Part shown: positions 45,302 to 53,580 of the stretch, in pieces | How positions within the stretch are numbered: the stretch's first letter is position 1 | Layout of the letters: each line of letters starts with the position of its first letter | Assembly: GCA_003255745.1 (NCBI GenBank) | Contig: KZ836040.1 | Location: forward strand, 129,748 to 193,747 | Length of the DNA stretch: 64,000 nt | Origin: Paracoccus saliphilus | GTDB lineage: Bacteria > Pseudomonadota > Alphaproteobacteria > Rhodobacterales > Rhodobacteraceae | Direction of reading: 5' to 3' | The notes under the pieces: generated by a model | Seen by the model: only the letters and a program-made list of their open reading frames with translations | What the model was told of the DNA's origin: nothing | Database searches by the model: none | Translations under genes and position numbers: made by a program

Positions 45302-45802
45302 ATGTCCGAATTGATCCAGGCGACCTTCCGGCCCCTGCAAAGCATGGAACTGTCCGTCGCCACCCTGCGGCTGCTGCTGGCCTTGATCCTGGGTGCCGCC
45401 ATCGGGTGGGAACGCGAACGGTCGTCCCGTGCGGCAGGGCTCAGGACGCATATGCTGATCTCGATGGCGGCCGCGCTGTTCACGGTGATCGCGACCGAGC
45501 TGACGCATATGCGCGCCGACCAAGACGCCAGCCTGCAGATCGACCCGCTGCGCCTGATCCAGGCGGTCACGGCGGGCGTGGCCTTCCTGGCTGCCGGCTC
45601 GATCATCACCAAGGGGGCAACGGTGCGCGGCATCACGACCGGGGCATCGATGTGGCTGGCCGGCGCCATCGGCCTTGCCTGCGGGACCGGCAATGGCACA
45701 CTGGCCGCCGTTGCCGCGGTCTTCGGGCTGCTGGTCCTCGGCCTCATCCGCAATGTGGTCGAGCCGCAGCTGTCGCAGGACGACCCTTCACCCCGCGACT
45801 GA
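45302..45802 (+). CDS. MgtC/SapB-family membrane protein
   Basis: A 166-residue membrane protein with four or five helices. Family motifs are [21 protein letters not shown] (about residues 34-54) and [28 protein letters not shown]. It lacks the C-terminal ACT-like domain of Salmonella MgtC, so it is of the short SapB type. The role is uncertain: family members affect Mg2+ homeostasis, acid tolerance or F-ATPase activity. ATG at 45302 has AAGAAGG five bases upstream. Divergent from prfB, convergent with mrcA. Confidence 0.85.
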   Translation: MSELIQATFRPLQSMELSVATLRLLLALILGAAIGWERERSSRAAGLRTHMLISMAAALFTVIATELTHMRADQDASLQIDPLRLIQAVTAGVAFLAAGSIITKGATVRGITTGASMWLAGAIGLACGTGNGTLAAVAAVFGLLVLGLIRNVVEPQLSQDDPSPRD

Positions 45803-45824
45803 GGGGACTCGTTCGCGATCCGCA

Positions 45825-45866
45825 CGACGGCGGGGGGTGCGGGGGGCGGCCAGCCCCCCGCCGTCG
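45825..45866. terminator. Hairpin between convergent MgtC-family and mrcA genes
   Basis: CGACGGCGGGGGG and its perfect complement form a 13-base, very GC-rich stem around a 16-base loop, in the 89-base gap between two convergent stops. No T-run follows on either strand. It probably acts as a bidirectional boundary. Confidence 0.5.
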
Positions 45867-45891
45867 CGGGACGCAAATGGTCCATCCCGTG

Positions 45892-48444
45892 TCAGTACAG
45901 ACCGCCCGAAGACATCGTGCCGAAATCGCTGCGCTTGGGTATCACCCGCCTTTCACCGGTCGAGGTGGTCACCGCCTGGCCCCGGCCCGCGTCGGCCCCC
46001 GCCTCCCACGGCAGGATCACCACTTCGTCGCCAAAGCCCGAAACGACATAGGGCGCCAGCCAATCGGGGTCCATGCCCTCGCGGAAGTATTCCGAGATCA
46101 CGTTCGGCCCCGTCGCGTCGTCGGGCAGGCGCTGTCCTGTGATGCGGTCGATCTTGACCCAGTAGCCGCCCGGCGGAACCTTGAACTCGGTGCCGCCATA
46201 CTGGGCCACCGCCTCACGCATGAAGGCGTTGAAGACCGGCACGCACAGCGTACCGCCATAGGCGCGTTCGCCCAAGGACCGCGGCTGGTCATAGCCCAGG
46301 TAGCATCCCGCCACGATGTTGCTGGAATAGCCGATGAACCAGACGTCCTTGGCATCGTTGGTGGTCCCCGTCTTGCCTGCGATCGGCACCGGCAGGTCCA
46401 CGCCGCTGCCCGATCCATGCTCGACCGCACCCTCCAGCATCGAGGTCAGCTGATAGGCCGTCACCGCGTCCATCACCCGTTCGCGGTTGCTGTCGATGAC
46501 CGGCCCCTGCCCCACCGGCAGCGCCTGCAACCCGCAGGTCTGGCACACGCGCTGGTCATGGCGATAGACGGTGCGCCCGCGACGGTCCTGCACGCGGTCG
46601 ACCAGCGTCGGTTCCACCCGCTCTCCGCCATTGGCGAACATCGCATAGGCCGCGACCATCTTGAACAGCGTCGTCTCCTGCGCGCCAAGCGCATTGGCCA
46701 AGAACGGCTCCAGCTTGTCATAGACGCCGAATTCCTCGGCATAGCGGGCGACCTGGTCCATGCCGATGTCGTCTGCGATGCGAATCGTCATCAGGTTGCG
46801 CGACTGCTCGATCCCGGTGCGCAGCGGCGTGGGCCCGTAATGGCGCCCGGAACTGTTCTTGGGCTCCCACAGCCCTTGGGGCGTGTTGATGCGGATCGGC
46901 TCGTCCACGACGATGGTGGCTGGCGTATAATTGTTGTCCAGCGCCGCGGCATAGACAAAGGGCTTGAAGCTGGACCCCGGCTGCCGCTGCGCCTGCGTGG
47001 CGCGGTTGAAGACCGAGGACTGATAGGAAAATCCGCCCTGCATCGCCAGGACGCGCCCGGTGTTCACGTCCATCGCCATGAAGCCGCCCTGCACCTCGGG
47101 GACCTGCCGCAGGGTCCAGCGAATGAAGCTGCCGTCGCTGTCGCTGGTCATCGGGCGCACCAGCACCACCTCGCCGGGCCGGACCAGGTCGCCCGCGACC
47201 TTGGCCGCAGGTTCCAATCGGCCGCTCTCTCGGTCCAGCCTGCGCGCCCATTGCACATCCGCCGCAGGGATCCAGTGGCCGTCGGCATCCTCCTCGATCC
47301 CCTCGATGCCGATGCGGGCGTCGCCCCCCGCCAGTTCCAGCACCACGGCGGGACGCCAGCCGGGGATGTCGCGCGGCAGGCGCAGGTCCCACAGCGCGCC
47401 GCGCCAGGCGGCCTCATCGCGCAGCGCCTCGGGCGGCACGGTTTCTCCGGTGCCGCGCCAGACGCCCCGGCCCCGGTCATACTGCTCCAGCGCCTCCTGC
47501 AGCGCCTTTGCCGCCTCGGCCTGCAGGTCGGGGTCCACGGTCGCGCGGATCGTCAGGCCGCCGCCGAAGAACTCATCCTGACCGAACTCGCGGCTCAGCT
47601 GGCGGCGGATTTCGTCGGTGAAATAGTCGCGCGCCGGCATCTGCTGCTGGAAACCCGAAAAATCGCCGTTCTGGACCGAGCGCAGCGGCAGCTTGGCTTC
47701 GGATTCATAGGTGGCCTGGTCGATGAAGCCGTTCTGCCACATCTCGCGCAGCACGTAATTGCGCCGCTCCGTCACGCGGTCCTTGGCGCGGACGGGGTGA
47801 TAGCGACCGGGCGCCTGTGGCAGGGCGGCCAGCATCGCGGCCTCGTGCGGGGCCAGTTCAGACAGGGACTTGTTGAAATAGGTCTGGGCCGCCGCCGCCA
47901 CGCCGAAACTGTTCTGCCCCAGGAAGATCTCGTTCAGGTACAGTTCCAGGATCTGCTCCTTGGACAGCGACCGTTCCAGCCGCGCCGCCAGGATCAGCTC
48001 CTTGACCTTGCGTTCCACGCTGCGGTCGCTGGACAGCAAAAAGTTCTTCATCACCTGCTGGGTGATGGTCGAGGCGCCCCGCACACTGGACCCGCGGCTA
48101 ACCACCGCCTGATACCCCGCCCCCAGGATGCCCCGCAGGTCATAGCCCGGGTGGCTGTAGAAGTTCTTGTCCTCGGCGCTGATGAAGGCTTGCTTGATCA
48201 GGTCGGGAACCTCGTCGATGGGCACGAAGATGCGCCGCTCCTCGGCGAATTCGTCGATCAGCTGGCCTTCGGAGGAATAGATGCGGCTGATCGTCTTGGG
48301 CGAATACTGGGCCAGCATTTCGTGGCTGGGCAGGTCGCGGGAATAGACCCAGAAGATCCCGCCAACGGTCAGCGCGATGAAAAAGCTGGCGGTCACGAAC
48401 CAGGAAAAGATCGCTCCGAAGAAAGACAGGATGGGTCGCAACAC
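45892..48444 (-). CDS. mrcA: Penicillin-binding protein 1A
   Basis: Bifunctional peptidoglycan synthase, 850 residues. An N-terminal anchor (about 8-34) is followed by a GT51 transglycosylase domain (about 55-230) with catalytic E91 in FISAEDKNFYSHPG. An OB-like insert of the PBP1A type comes next, then a transpeptidase domain with the S491-x-x-K494 motif (PGSSFKPFVYAA), SRN in EQSRNLMTIR and KTGT in IAGKTGTTND. The start is GTG at 48444 with AGAGG nine bases upstream. It lies downstream of the AMIN amidase gene after 74 bases, a frequent pairing. Confidence 0.95.
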   Translation of the reverse strand: MLRPILSFFGAIFSWFVTASFFIALTVGGIFWVYSRDLPSHEMLAQYSPKTISRIYSSEGQLIDEFAEERRIFVPIDEVPDLIKQAFISAEDKNFYSHPGYDLRGILGAGYQAVVSRGSSVRGASTITQQVMKNFLLSSDRSVERKVKELILAARLERSLSKEQILELYLNEIFLGQNSFGVAAAAQTYFNKSLSELAPHEAAMLAALPQAPGRYHPVRAKDRVTERRNYVLREMWQNGFIDQATYESEAKLPLRSVQNGDFSGFQQQMPARDYFTDEIRRQLSREFGQDEFFGGGLTIRATVDPDLQAEAAKALQEALEQYDRGRGVWRGTGETVPPEALRDEAAWRGALWDLRLPRDIPGWRPAVVLELAGGDARIGIEGIEEDADGHWIPAADVQWARRLDRESGRLEPAAKVAGDLVRPGEVVLVRPMTSDSDGSFIRWTLRQVPEVQGGFMAMDVNTGRVLAMQGGFSYQSSVFNRATQAQRQPGSSFKPFVYAAALDNNYTPATIVVDEPIRINTPQGLWEPKNSSGRHYGPTPLRTGIEQSRNLMTIRIADDIGMDQVARYAEEFGVYDKLEPFLANALGAQETTLFKMVAAYAMFANGGERVEPTLVDRVQDRRGRTVYRHDQRVCQTCGLQALPVGQGPVIDSNRERVMDAVTAYQLTSMLEGAVEHGSGSGVDLPVPIAGKTGTTNDAKDVWFIGYSSNIVAGCYLGYDQPRSLGERAYGGTLCVPVFNAFMREAVAQYGGTEFKVPPGGYWVKIDRITGQRLPDDATGPNVISEYFREGMDPDWLAPYVVSGFGDEVVILPWEAGADAGRGQAVTTSTGERRVIPKRSDFGTMSSGGLY

Positions 48445-48518
48445 GGAAATTCGCCTCTCGAAGTCTTGGTCCCGCTATAGCGCCCCTCCCAAGTGCGGTC
48501 AAAACAACACTGGCCGGG

Positions 48519-49742
48519 TCAGCGCCGCAGCAGCCCCGCCCGCGCCTGTTCGTCGTTCCACCAGCCGGTCGTCGCATCGGCAACCGCCTGCACCATGCGG
48601 GCGCGCCATTCGGGATCGGTCAGGTTCGCAAGGTCGTTCTGATCCGAAATGAACCCCAACTCCAAAAGGGCCGAGGCGATGTCGGGCGATTTCAGGACCG
48701 AAAACGCGGCCCCCTGGACAGGACGGCCGTGCAGGCCGATCCCCATCAGCGCCATGCGCGAGGTCAGAAGCCGCGCAAAGCTTTCGGACCGGGGTTGGGT
48801 GTCGGTGCGGGCAAAGCTCATCAGCGCCATGGCCAGCGCGTCGTCCTGCCCCGACAGGTCGGTGCCCACCAGCAGGTCGTCGCGCTGGTGCCGCATGGTC
48901 AGTTGCCGCGCCGCCTGGTCATCCGAGGCCGAGTTCCACACATAGACCGTCGCCCCCGCCGCCTGCCCCTGCGGCAGCGCATCGGCATGCAGCGACAGCA
49001 GCAACTGCGCGCCCGATTGCCGCGCCGCGGTCATGCGCTGTTCCAGGCGCACATAGACGTCGGTGTCGCGGGTCATCGCAACGGTCGCCCCCCGCGCCTC
49101 CAGCGCGTCACGCAGCTCCAGCGCGAAGGTCAGGACCAGCTGCGCCTCGGTTTCCGCGCCGGCCTGGGCGCCGGGATCAAAGCCGCCATGCCCGGGGTCC
49201 AGCATCACGACCAGCCCCTCGGCGCGCGCCGGACCTTCGGGCAGCTCCGCCGGATCGGGCAGGTCGCGCAGCGCCGCTGCGGCCGAAGGGCGGGGCGCGA
49301 AATCGTCGGGCGCGACCGGTGCCAGCGTCACCCGCAGACGCGCCGCGGCGCCGCGGGTGTCCATCCCCGCCCGCATCACGTGATAAGGACCGGGCAGTTC
49401 CAGCACCACGCGCGACCAGCCGCCCTTGTGGCTGCCCCACCGGATCGCGGGCAGCAGATCCTCGCCGAACAGCTGCGCGGGGCTGATGCCCGCCAGATCC
49501 ACATCCTTCAGGTCGATCACCAGCCGCGCGGGGTCGCCCACCAGGAAAACCCGATAGGGAACCGGCCGGTCCAGCGCCAGCCGCAGTTCCAGCGGCGCGG
49601 GTCCGAAAAGCCGCTGCCACCAGCGCGTGTCGGCATTGACCACGGCCGAGGCGCCAAGATCGACCCGCGCCGGCTGCTGCGCCGCCACCGGCTGCGAAAC
49701 CCAGAGCGACAGCAGGATCAGGATCAGCGCCAGGGGCCTCAT
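48519..49742 (-). CDS. amiC: N-acetylmuramoyl-L-alanine amidase with AMIN domain (AmiC-like)
   Basis: Periplasmic cell-separation amidase, 407 residues. A signal peptide (1 to about 21, LALILILLSLWVSQPVAA) is followed by an AMIN septal-targeting domain (about 50-140) and an Amidase_3 catalytic domain (about 177-400). Zinc ligands include H185 in LDPGHGGFDPGA and H252 in LSLHADA; a catalytic-type glutamate lies in LLELGFISDQND. The start overlaps the aminotransferase stop by four bases. Confidence 0.92.
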   Translation of the reverse strand: MRPLALILILLSLWVSQPVAAQQPARVDLGASAVVNADTRWWQRLFGPAPLELRLALDRPVPYRVFLVGDPARLVIDLKDVDLAGISPAQLFGEDLLPAIRWGSHKGGWSRVVLELPGPYHVMRAGMDTRGAAARLRVTLAPVAPDDFAPRPSAAAALRDLPDPAELPEGPARAEGLVVMLDPGHGGFDPGAQAGAETEAQLVLTFALELRDALEARGATVAMTRDTDVYVRLEQRMTAARQSGAQLLLSLHADALPQGQAAGATVYVWNSASDDQAARQLTMRHQRDDLLVGTDLSGQDDALAMALMSFARTDTQPRSESFARLLTSRMALMGIGLHGRPVQGAAFSVLKSPDIASALLELGFISDQNDLANLTDPEWRARMVQAVADATTGWWNDEQARAGLLRR

Positions 49743-50872
49743 CTGCCGTCCATGAAGGCGGTCAGCCGACGCAGTCCTTCGGCGATGTCGGCCGTCGCAC
49801 GGGCATATGAAAAACGCAGCGTCTGATGACCGCGCAGGGGGTCGAAATCCAGCCCGGGCGTGACCGCGACGCCCGCCTTCTCCAGGATCTCGGCCGCAAA
49901 GGCGATCGAGTCATCCGTCAGGTGCGATACATCGGCATAGATGTAGAATGCCCCCTCGGGCGGGGCGATCCGGTCAAAGCCCGCGCGCGGCAGCCCCTCC
50001 AGCATCAGGCGGCGGTTTTCGGCATAGGCGGCCAAATTCGCCTCGGCCTCGGGGATGCAGTCCAGCGCGGCCAGCGCCGCGACCTGACTGGCGTGCGGCG
50101 GGCAGATGAACAGGTTCTGGGCCAGACGTTCGACCGTGCGGATCATGTCGGGCGGGACCACCATCCAGCCGACGCGCCAGCCGGTCATGGAAAAGTATTT
50201 GCTGAAGGAGTTTATGACAACAACCTCATCCGTCACCTCAAGCGCGGAATGGCAGCGCTGGCCATAGCCCAGGCCATGATAGATCTCGTCCGAGATGACC
50301 GACATGCCCCGCGCCGCTGCGGCCTCGGTCAGCGCCGCCAGTTCCGGCACCGTCAGGACGGTTCCCGACGGATTGCCGGGCGATGCCAGGATCAGGCCCT
50401 GCGCCTCGGGCAGATCCTGCGGGCGCGGCTGATAACGGTCTTCGGGCCGTGTCAGGATGCCCACCGGCTCCAGCGACATGGCACGCAGGATCTGACGATA
50501 GCTGGGATAGCCCGGAAAACCCATCGCCACCCGGTCGCCGGCGTCGAACAGCGCCGAAAACGCCAGGATGAAGGCGCCGCTGCTGCCAGGCGTGACGACC
50601 ACCCGTGCCGGGTCCAGATCCACCCCGTACCAGCGTCGGTAAAGATCGGCGATGCCCTGCCGCAGGGCCGGCAGGCCCAGGGCGACGGTATAGCCAAGCG
50701 GCTGCGCCAGCGCGTTGGCCAGGGCGCGGCGGGCGCCTTCGGGTGCGGGGGTGCCCGGCTGGCCGACCTCCATGTGGATGATGTGCCGCCCCGCCGCCTC
50801 GGCCCGGGCCGCTGCCTCCATCACGTCCATCACGATGAACGGGTCAACCTGTCCGCGCAGGGAATTTCGCAT
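49739..50872 (-). CDS. Class I/II pyridoxal phosphate-dependent aminotransferase
   Basis: Fold-type I aminotransferase of the AspC-like branch, 377 residues. K225 in NSFSKYFSMTGWRVGW is the PLP lysine; SPGNPSGT and SDEIYHGLGY contribute other PLP contacts. The substrate is not deducible: family members act on aspartate, aromatic amino acids, methionine or LL-diaminopimelate. No biosynthetic genes are linked; the only neighbour on the same strand is the amidase, with which it is coupled by ATGA. Confidence 0.85.
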   Translation of the reverse strand: MRNSLRGQVDPFIVMDVMEAAARAEAAGRHIIHMEVGQPGTPAPEGARRALANALAQPLGYTVALGLPALRQGIADLYRRWYGVDLDPARVVVTPGSSGAFILAFSALFDAGDRVAMGFPGYPSYRQILRAMSLEPVGILTRPEDRYQPRPQDLPEAQGLILASPGNPSGTVLTVPELAALTEAAAARGMSVISDEIYHGLGYGQRCHSALEVTDEVVVINSFSKYFSMTGWRVGWMVVPPDMIRTVERLAQNLFICPPHASQVAALAALDCIPEAEANLAAYAENRRLMLEGLPRAGFDRIAPPEGAFYIYADVSHLTDDSIAFAAEILEKAGVAVTPGLDFDPLRGHQTLRFSYARATADIAEGLRRLTAFMDGR

Positions 50873-51060
50873 CGCTCGTGCCTCTTTTTTGTGATGGTGA
50901 TAGCGCGGTCTGCGGACACGCTCCAGTTCTTTGGCCGGATCGCGGCCGTTCTTTTCTGCGGCCCGGCGTCACGCGCCCGTGACGCGGCCGCCCACAGCCC
51001 GTTCTTGCCAATCCCCCCACTGCGGTCCAAGCTGCTGCGCAAGAAAACGAAGGGTTCCCC

Positions 51061-51813
51061 ATGACACGCCTGATCGCTGCGCTTTTTCTGGGCGCGACCA
51101 CTGCCCTTGCCAGCCCCGCCCTGGCCTTTGACATCTCAGCCATGACCCAGGACGAAAAAGCGGCCTTCGGGCAGGCGGTGCGCGATTACCTGATGGAAAA
51201 CCCGCAGGTCCTGATCGAGTCGATCAATGTTCTGGAAACGCGCCAGGCCGAGGCGGCGACCCGCAGCGACCTGGAGCTGGTGGCCGCCCATCGCGCGGCC
51301 ATCTTCGAGGACGGTCACAGCTGGGTCGGCGGCAATCCGGACGGCGACCTGACCATGGTCGAGTTCATCGACTATCGCTGCGGCGTCTGCCGGCAGTTCA
51401 ACCAGGAGGTCCATGACGCCGTCGAGGAAGATGGCAACATCAAGCTGATCCTGAAGGAATTTCCGATCCTTGGCGAAGACAGCGAGATGTCCAGCCGCTT
51501 TGCGATTTCGGTCCTGCAGGTGGGCGGCGACGACGCCTATGTTGCGGCGCATGACGCCCTGATGGCGCTGCGCGCACCCGCCTCGCCCGAGGCGCTCCGC
51601 GAAATTGCCGAGGAAATCGGCGTCGATGCCGACGAGGTTCTGGCGCGCATGAATACCGACAGCGTCACCCAGGTGCTGGACAAGAACCACCAGCTGGGCG
51701 AAAGCATGTCGATCCAGGGAACCCCCACCTTCATCATCGGCGATCAGATGCTGCGCGGTGTGCCGCGGGCCGGTGTGGCCGCCACAATCGCGCAGATCCG
51801 CGAAACCATGTAG
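51061..51813 (+). CDS. DsbA-family thiol-disulfide oxidoreductase
   Basis: Periplasmic thioredoxin-fold protein, 250 residues. The signal peptide ends near residue 22 (ATTALASPALA). The redox motif is C107-G-V-C110 in FIDYRCGVCRQF, and the cis-proline loop is IQGTPTFIIGD. An N-terminal helical segment of about 60 residues precedes the fold, as in the Com1/ScsC-like group, so it may be an isomerase-like or oligomeric member rather than classical DsbA. AAGGG precedes the ATG. Confidence 0.88.
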   Translation: MTRLIAALFLGATTALASPALAFDISAMTQDEKAAFGQAVRDYLMENPQVLIESINVLETRQAEAATRSDLELVAAHRAAIFEDGHSWVGGNPDGDLTMVEFIDYRCGVCRQFNQEVHDAVEEDGNIKLILKEFPILGEDSEMSSRFAISVLQVGGDDAYVAAHDALMALRAPASPEALREIAEEIGVDADEVLARMNTDSVTQVLDKNHQLGESMSIQGTPTFIIGDQMLRGVPRAGVAATIAQIRETM

Positions 51814-51825
51814 GTCGGCCTTGCG

Positions 51826-53259
51826 TCAATCGGCGCTGCTGCGGGAATAGACATCCTCGTAGCGGATGATGTCGTCCTCGCCCAGGTAGCTGCCGGTCTG
51901 GACCTCGATCAGGACCATCGGCACCTTGCCGGGGTTCTCCATCCGGTGGACGGCGCCCAGGGGCACGTAGATCGACTGGTTCTCCGTCACCAGCGTCACC
52001 GTGTCATCCACCGTCACCCGCGCCGTGCCCGACACCACGATCCAGTGTTCCGACCGGTGCACATGGCTCTGCAGCGACAGGGCCGCGCCGGGTTTCACCA
52101 CGATGCGCTTGACCTGGAAGCGGTCGGCCAGGGCCAGCGTCTCGAACCAGCCCCAGGGGCGGTGGTCGCGGGGAAAGGCCTCGGCCTGCTTGCGGCGCTT
52201 GGACTTCAGGGCCGCGACCGCCTGGCGCACGTCCTGCGCCCGCGACCGGTCGGCCACCAGCACCGCGTCCGAGGTGGCCACCACCATCATGTCGGTCAGG
52301 CCGATGCCCACGACCTCCAGGTCGTCGCTGTCCGACCGCAGCAGCACGTTCCGGCAGTCGATGGCAGTCGAATGGGCATCGGTCACGACCCCCTGGTCCG
52401 AGGCCGCCTGCCCCAGCGCCTCGCGCCAGACGGCGTCCCAGCCCCCCAGGTCCGACCAGCGGCCGGAAAAGCGCACAACGGTCAGGTTGTCGGCCTTTTC
52501 CATCACCGCATAGTCGATGGAATTGTCCTCCAGCGCCTCCCACGGCGCGCGGGCCAGGCGCAGGAAGCCCAGGTCGGGCAGCGCGTCATCGACCGCCTGC
52601 TGCACCGGCTCCAGATAGGCAGGGGCATGGCGGCGGAAGGCGTCGATCATCACGCGGGCGCTGAAGAGGAAGATCCCCGCATTCCAGAGGAAATTGCCGG
52701 CTGCCAGCATCTGGGCGGCATGGGCGGCATCGGGCTTTTCCACAAAGCGTGCCAAGGGCTGCGGCCCCGCCCCTTGGGTGGCCAGTTCCAGATAGCCATA
52801 GCCGGTTTCGGGGCGGTCGGGGGTGATGCCGAAGGTCACGATCCGCCCCTGCGCCGCGGCCTCCGCGCCCTGGGCGACGGCCGCCGCGAAGGCATCGGCA
52901 TCGGGGATCACGTGGTCCGACGGCGCGACCAGCACCAGCCGGTCGGGATCCTCGGCCGCCACCATCAGCGCTGCGGCCAGGATCGCGGGGGCGGTGTTGC
53001 GCCCCGAGGGTTCAATGACGATGGCGCCGGGGGTGATGCCCACCTGTTCCAGCTGCTCGGCCACGATGAAGCGGAAATCGGAATTGGTCATCACCACCGG
53101 CGCGGCGAAGCCCGGCCCCGACAGGCGCCGGGCCGAGGCCTGGAACAGCGTCTCGTCCCCGATCAGGGGGGCGAACTGCTTGGGAAAGCTTTTGCGCGAC
53201 ACGGGCCACAGCCGCGTGCCCGACCCGCCCGCCATCAGAACCGGTGTGATCTTGGTCAT
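51826..53259 (-). CDS. manC: Mannose-1-phosphate guanylyltransferase / mannose-6-phosphate isomerase
   Basis: Bifunctional enzyme making GDP-mannose for exopolysaccharide or lipopolysaccharide, 477 residues. The N-terminal pyrophosphorylase domain has LMAGGSGTRLWPVSRKSFPK near residues 6-25 and FVEKPD. The C-terminal cupin has HRPWGWFETLALADRFQVKR and the metal site LQSHVHRSEHWIVVSG. ATG at 53259 is chosen since AGGG lies nine bases upstream; the alternatives at 53268 and 53343 are less well placed. No other polysaccharide genes are linked. Convergent with the DsbA-like gene, 12 bases apart. Confidence 0.93.
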   Translation of the reverse strand: MTKITPVLMAGGSGTRLWPVSRKSFPKQFAPLIGDETLFQASARRLSGPGFAAPVVMTNSDFRFIVAEQLEQVGITPGAIVIEPSGRNTAPAILAAALMVAAEDPDRLVLVAPSDHVIPDADAFAAAVAQGAEAAAQGRIVTFGITPDRPETGYGYLELATQGAGPQPLARFVEKPDAAHAAQMLAAGNFLWNAGIFLFSARVMIDAFRRHAPAYLEPVQQAVDDALPDLGFLRLARAPWEALEDNSIDYAVMEKADNLTVVRFSGRWSDLGGWDAVWREALGQAASDQGVVTDAHSTAIDCRNVLLRSDSDDLEVVGIGLTDMMVVATSDAVLVADRSRAQDVRQAVAALKSKRRKQAEAFPRDHRPWGWFETLALADRFQVKRIVVKPGAALSLQSHVHRSEHWIVVSGTARVTVDDTVTLVTENQSIYVPLGAVHRMENPGKVPMVLIEVQTGSYLGEDDIIRYEDVYSRSSAD

Positions 53260-53431
53260 GATAAACATCCCTGGCGTCCCGCGCCGCTGCCCTGCTGCGA
53301 AGGCTTTGCACCAATCGCCTGTCGGTTGCCAGTCAAGGCGCAAGCCGGACGCCCGTCAAGCGGCCTGTGCCGCGCCCATGCGCGTTTTCCGCGGTTGTTG
53401 TCAATCGGCTGCGGGCGGCGTGCGAACCATC

Positions 53432-53461
53432 AAAAACCCCCGTGCGCGGGGCGCATGGGGG
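53432..53461 (-). terminator. Intrinsic terminator between nrdJ and manC
   Basis: On the minus strand an 11-base stem (CCCCCATGCGC with GCGCACGGGGG, one mismatch as a wobble) and a 3-base loop are followed by TTTTT. It is the stronger of two hairpins after nrdJ and prevents read-through into manC. Confidence 0.8.
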
Positions 53462-53535
53462 AAAGGTCTTGCGCGTCTTTTGCGCGCTTTCTGCTGCGAC
53501 AGGTTGCCTGGCCGGTCGGGGTTGCGCGTCATTCG

Positions 53536-53575
53536 GATCGGGCGCGGCCGGCCTTCCGGCGGTCCGCGCCCGATC
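53536..53575 (-). terminator. Hairpin immediately after nrdJ
   Basis: GATCGGGCGCGG and its perfect complement CCGCGCCCGATC form a 12-base stem with an inner CCGGCC/GGCGG-like loop. It begins five bases after the nrdJ stop. No T-run follows, so it is probably a 3' end-stabilising structure or weak terminator. Confidence 0.6.
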
Positions 53576-53580
53576 CCTCT

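Larger units (their letters stand above)
53260..53580. other. 321-base gap between manC and nrdJ with two hairpins
   Basis: No protein gene is seen. On the minus strand the nrdJ-proximal hairpin (53536-53575) is followed about 75 bases later by an intrinsic terminator (53432-53461), with purine-rich CGCGCAA repeats between them. The rest (53260-53430), upstream of manC, shows no clear promoter. The stretch could be a long nrdJ 3' UTR or hold a small RNA. Confidence 0.5.

Noticed and set aside
44380..48480. A 1366-codon open frame on the plus strand across prfB and mrcA
   Set aside because: It is antisense to two well-supported genes, has an R/G/H/Q-rich sequence without domains, and reflects GC-rich codon bias that removes stops from the opposite strand.
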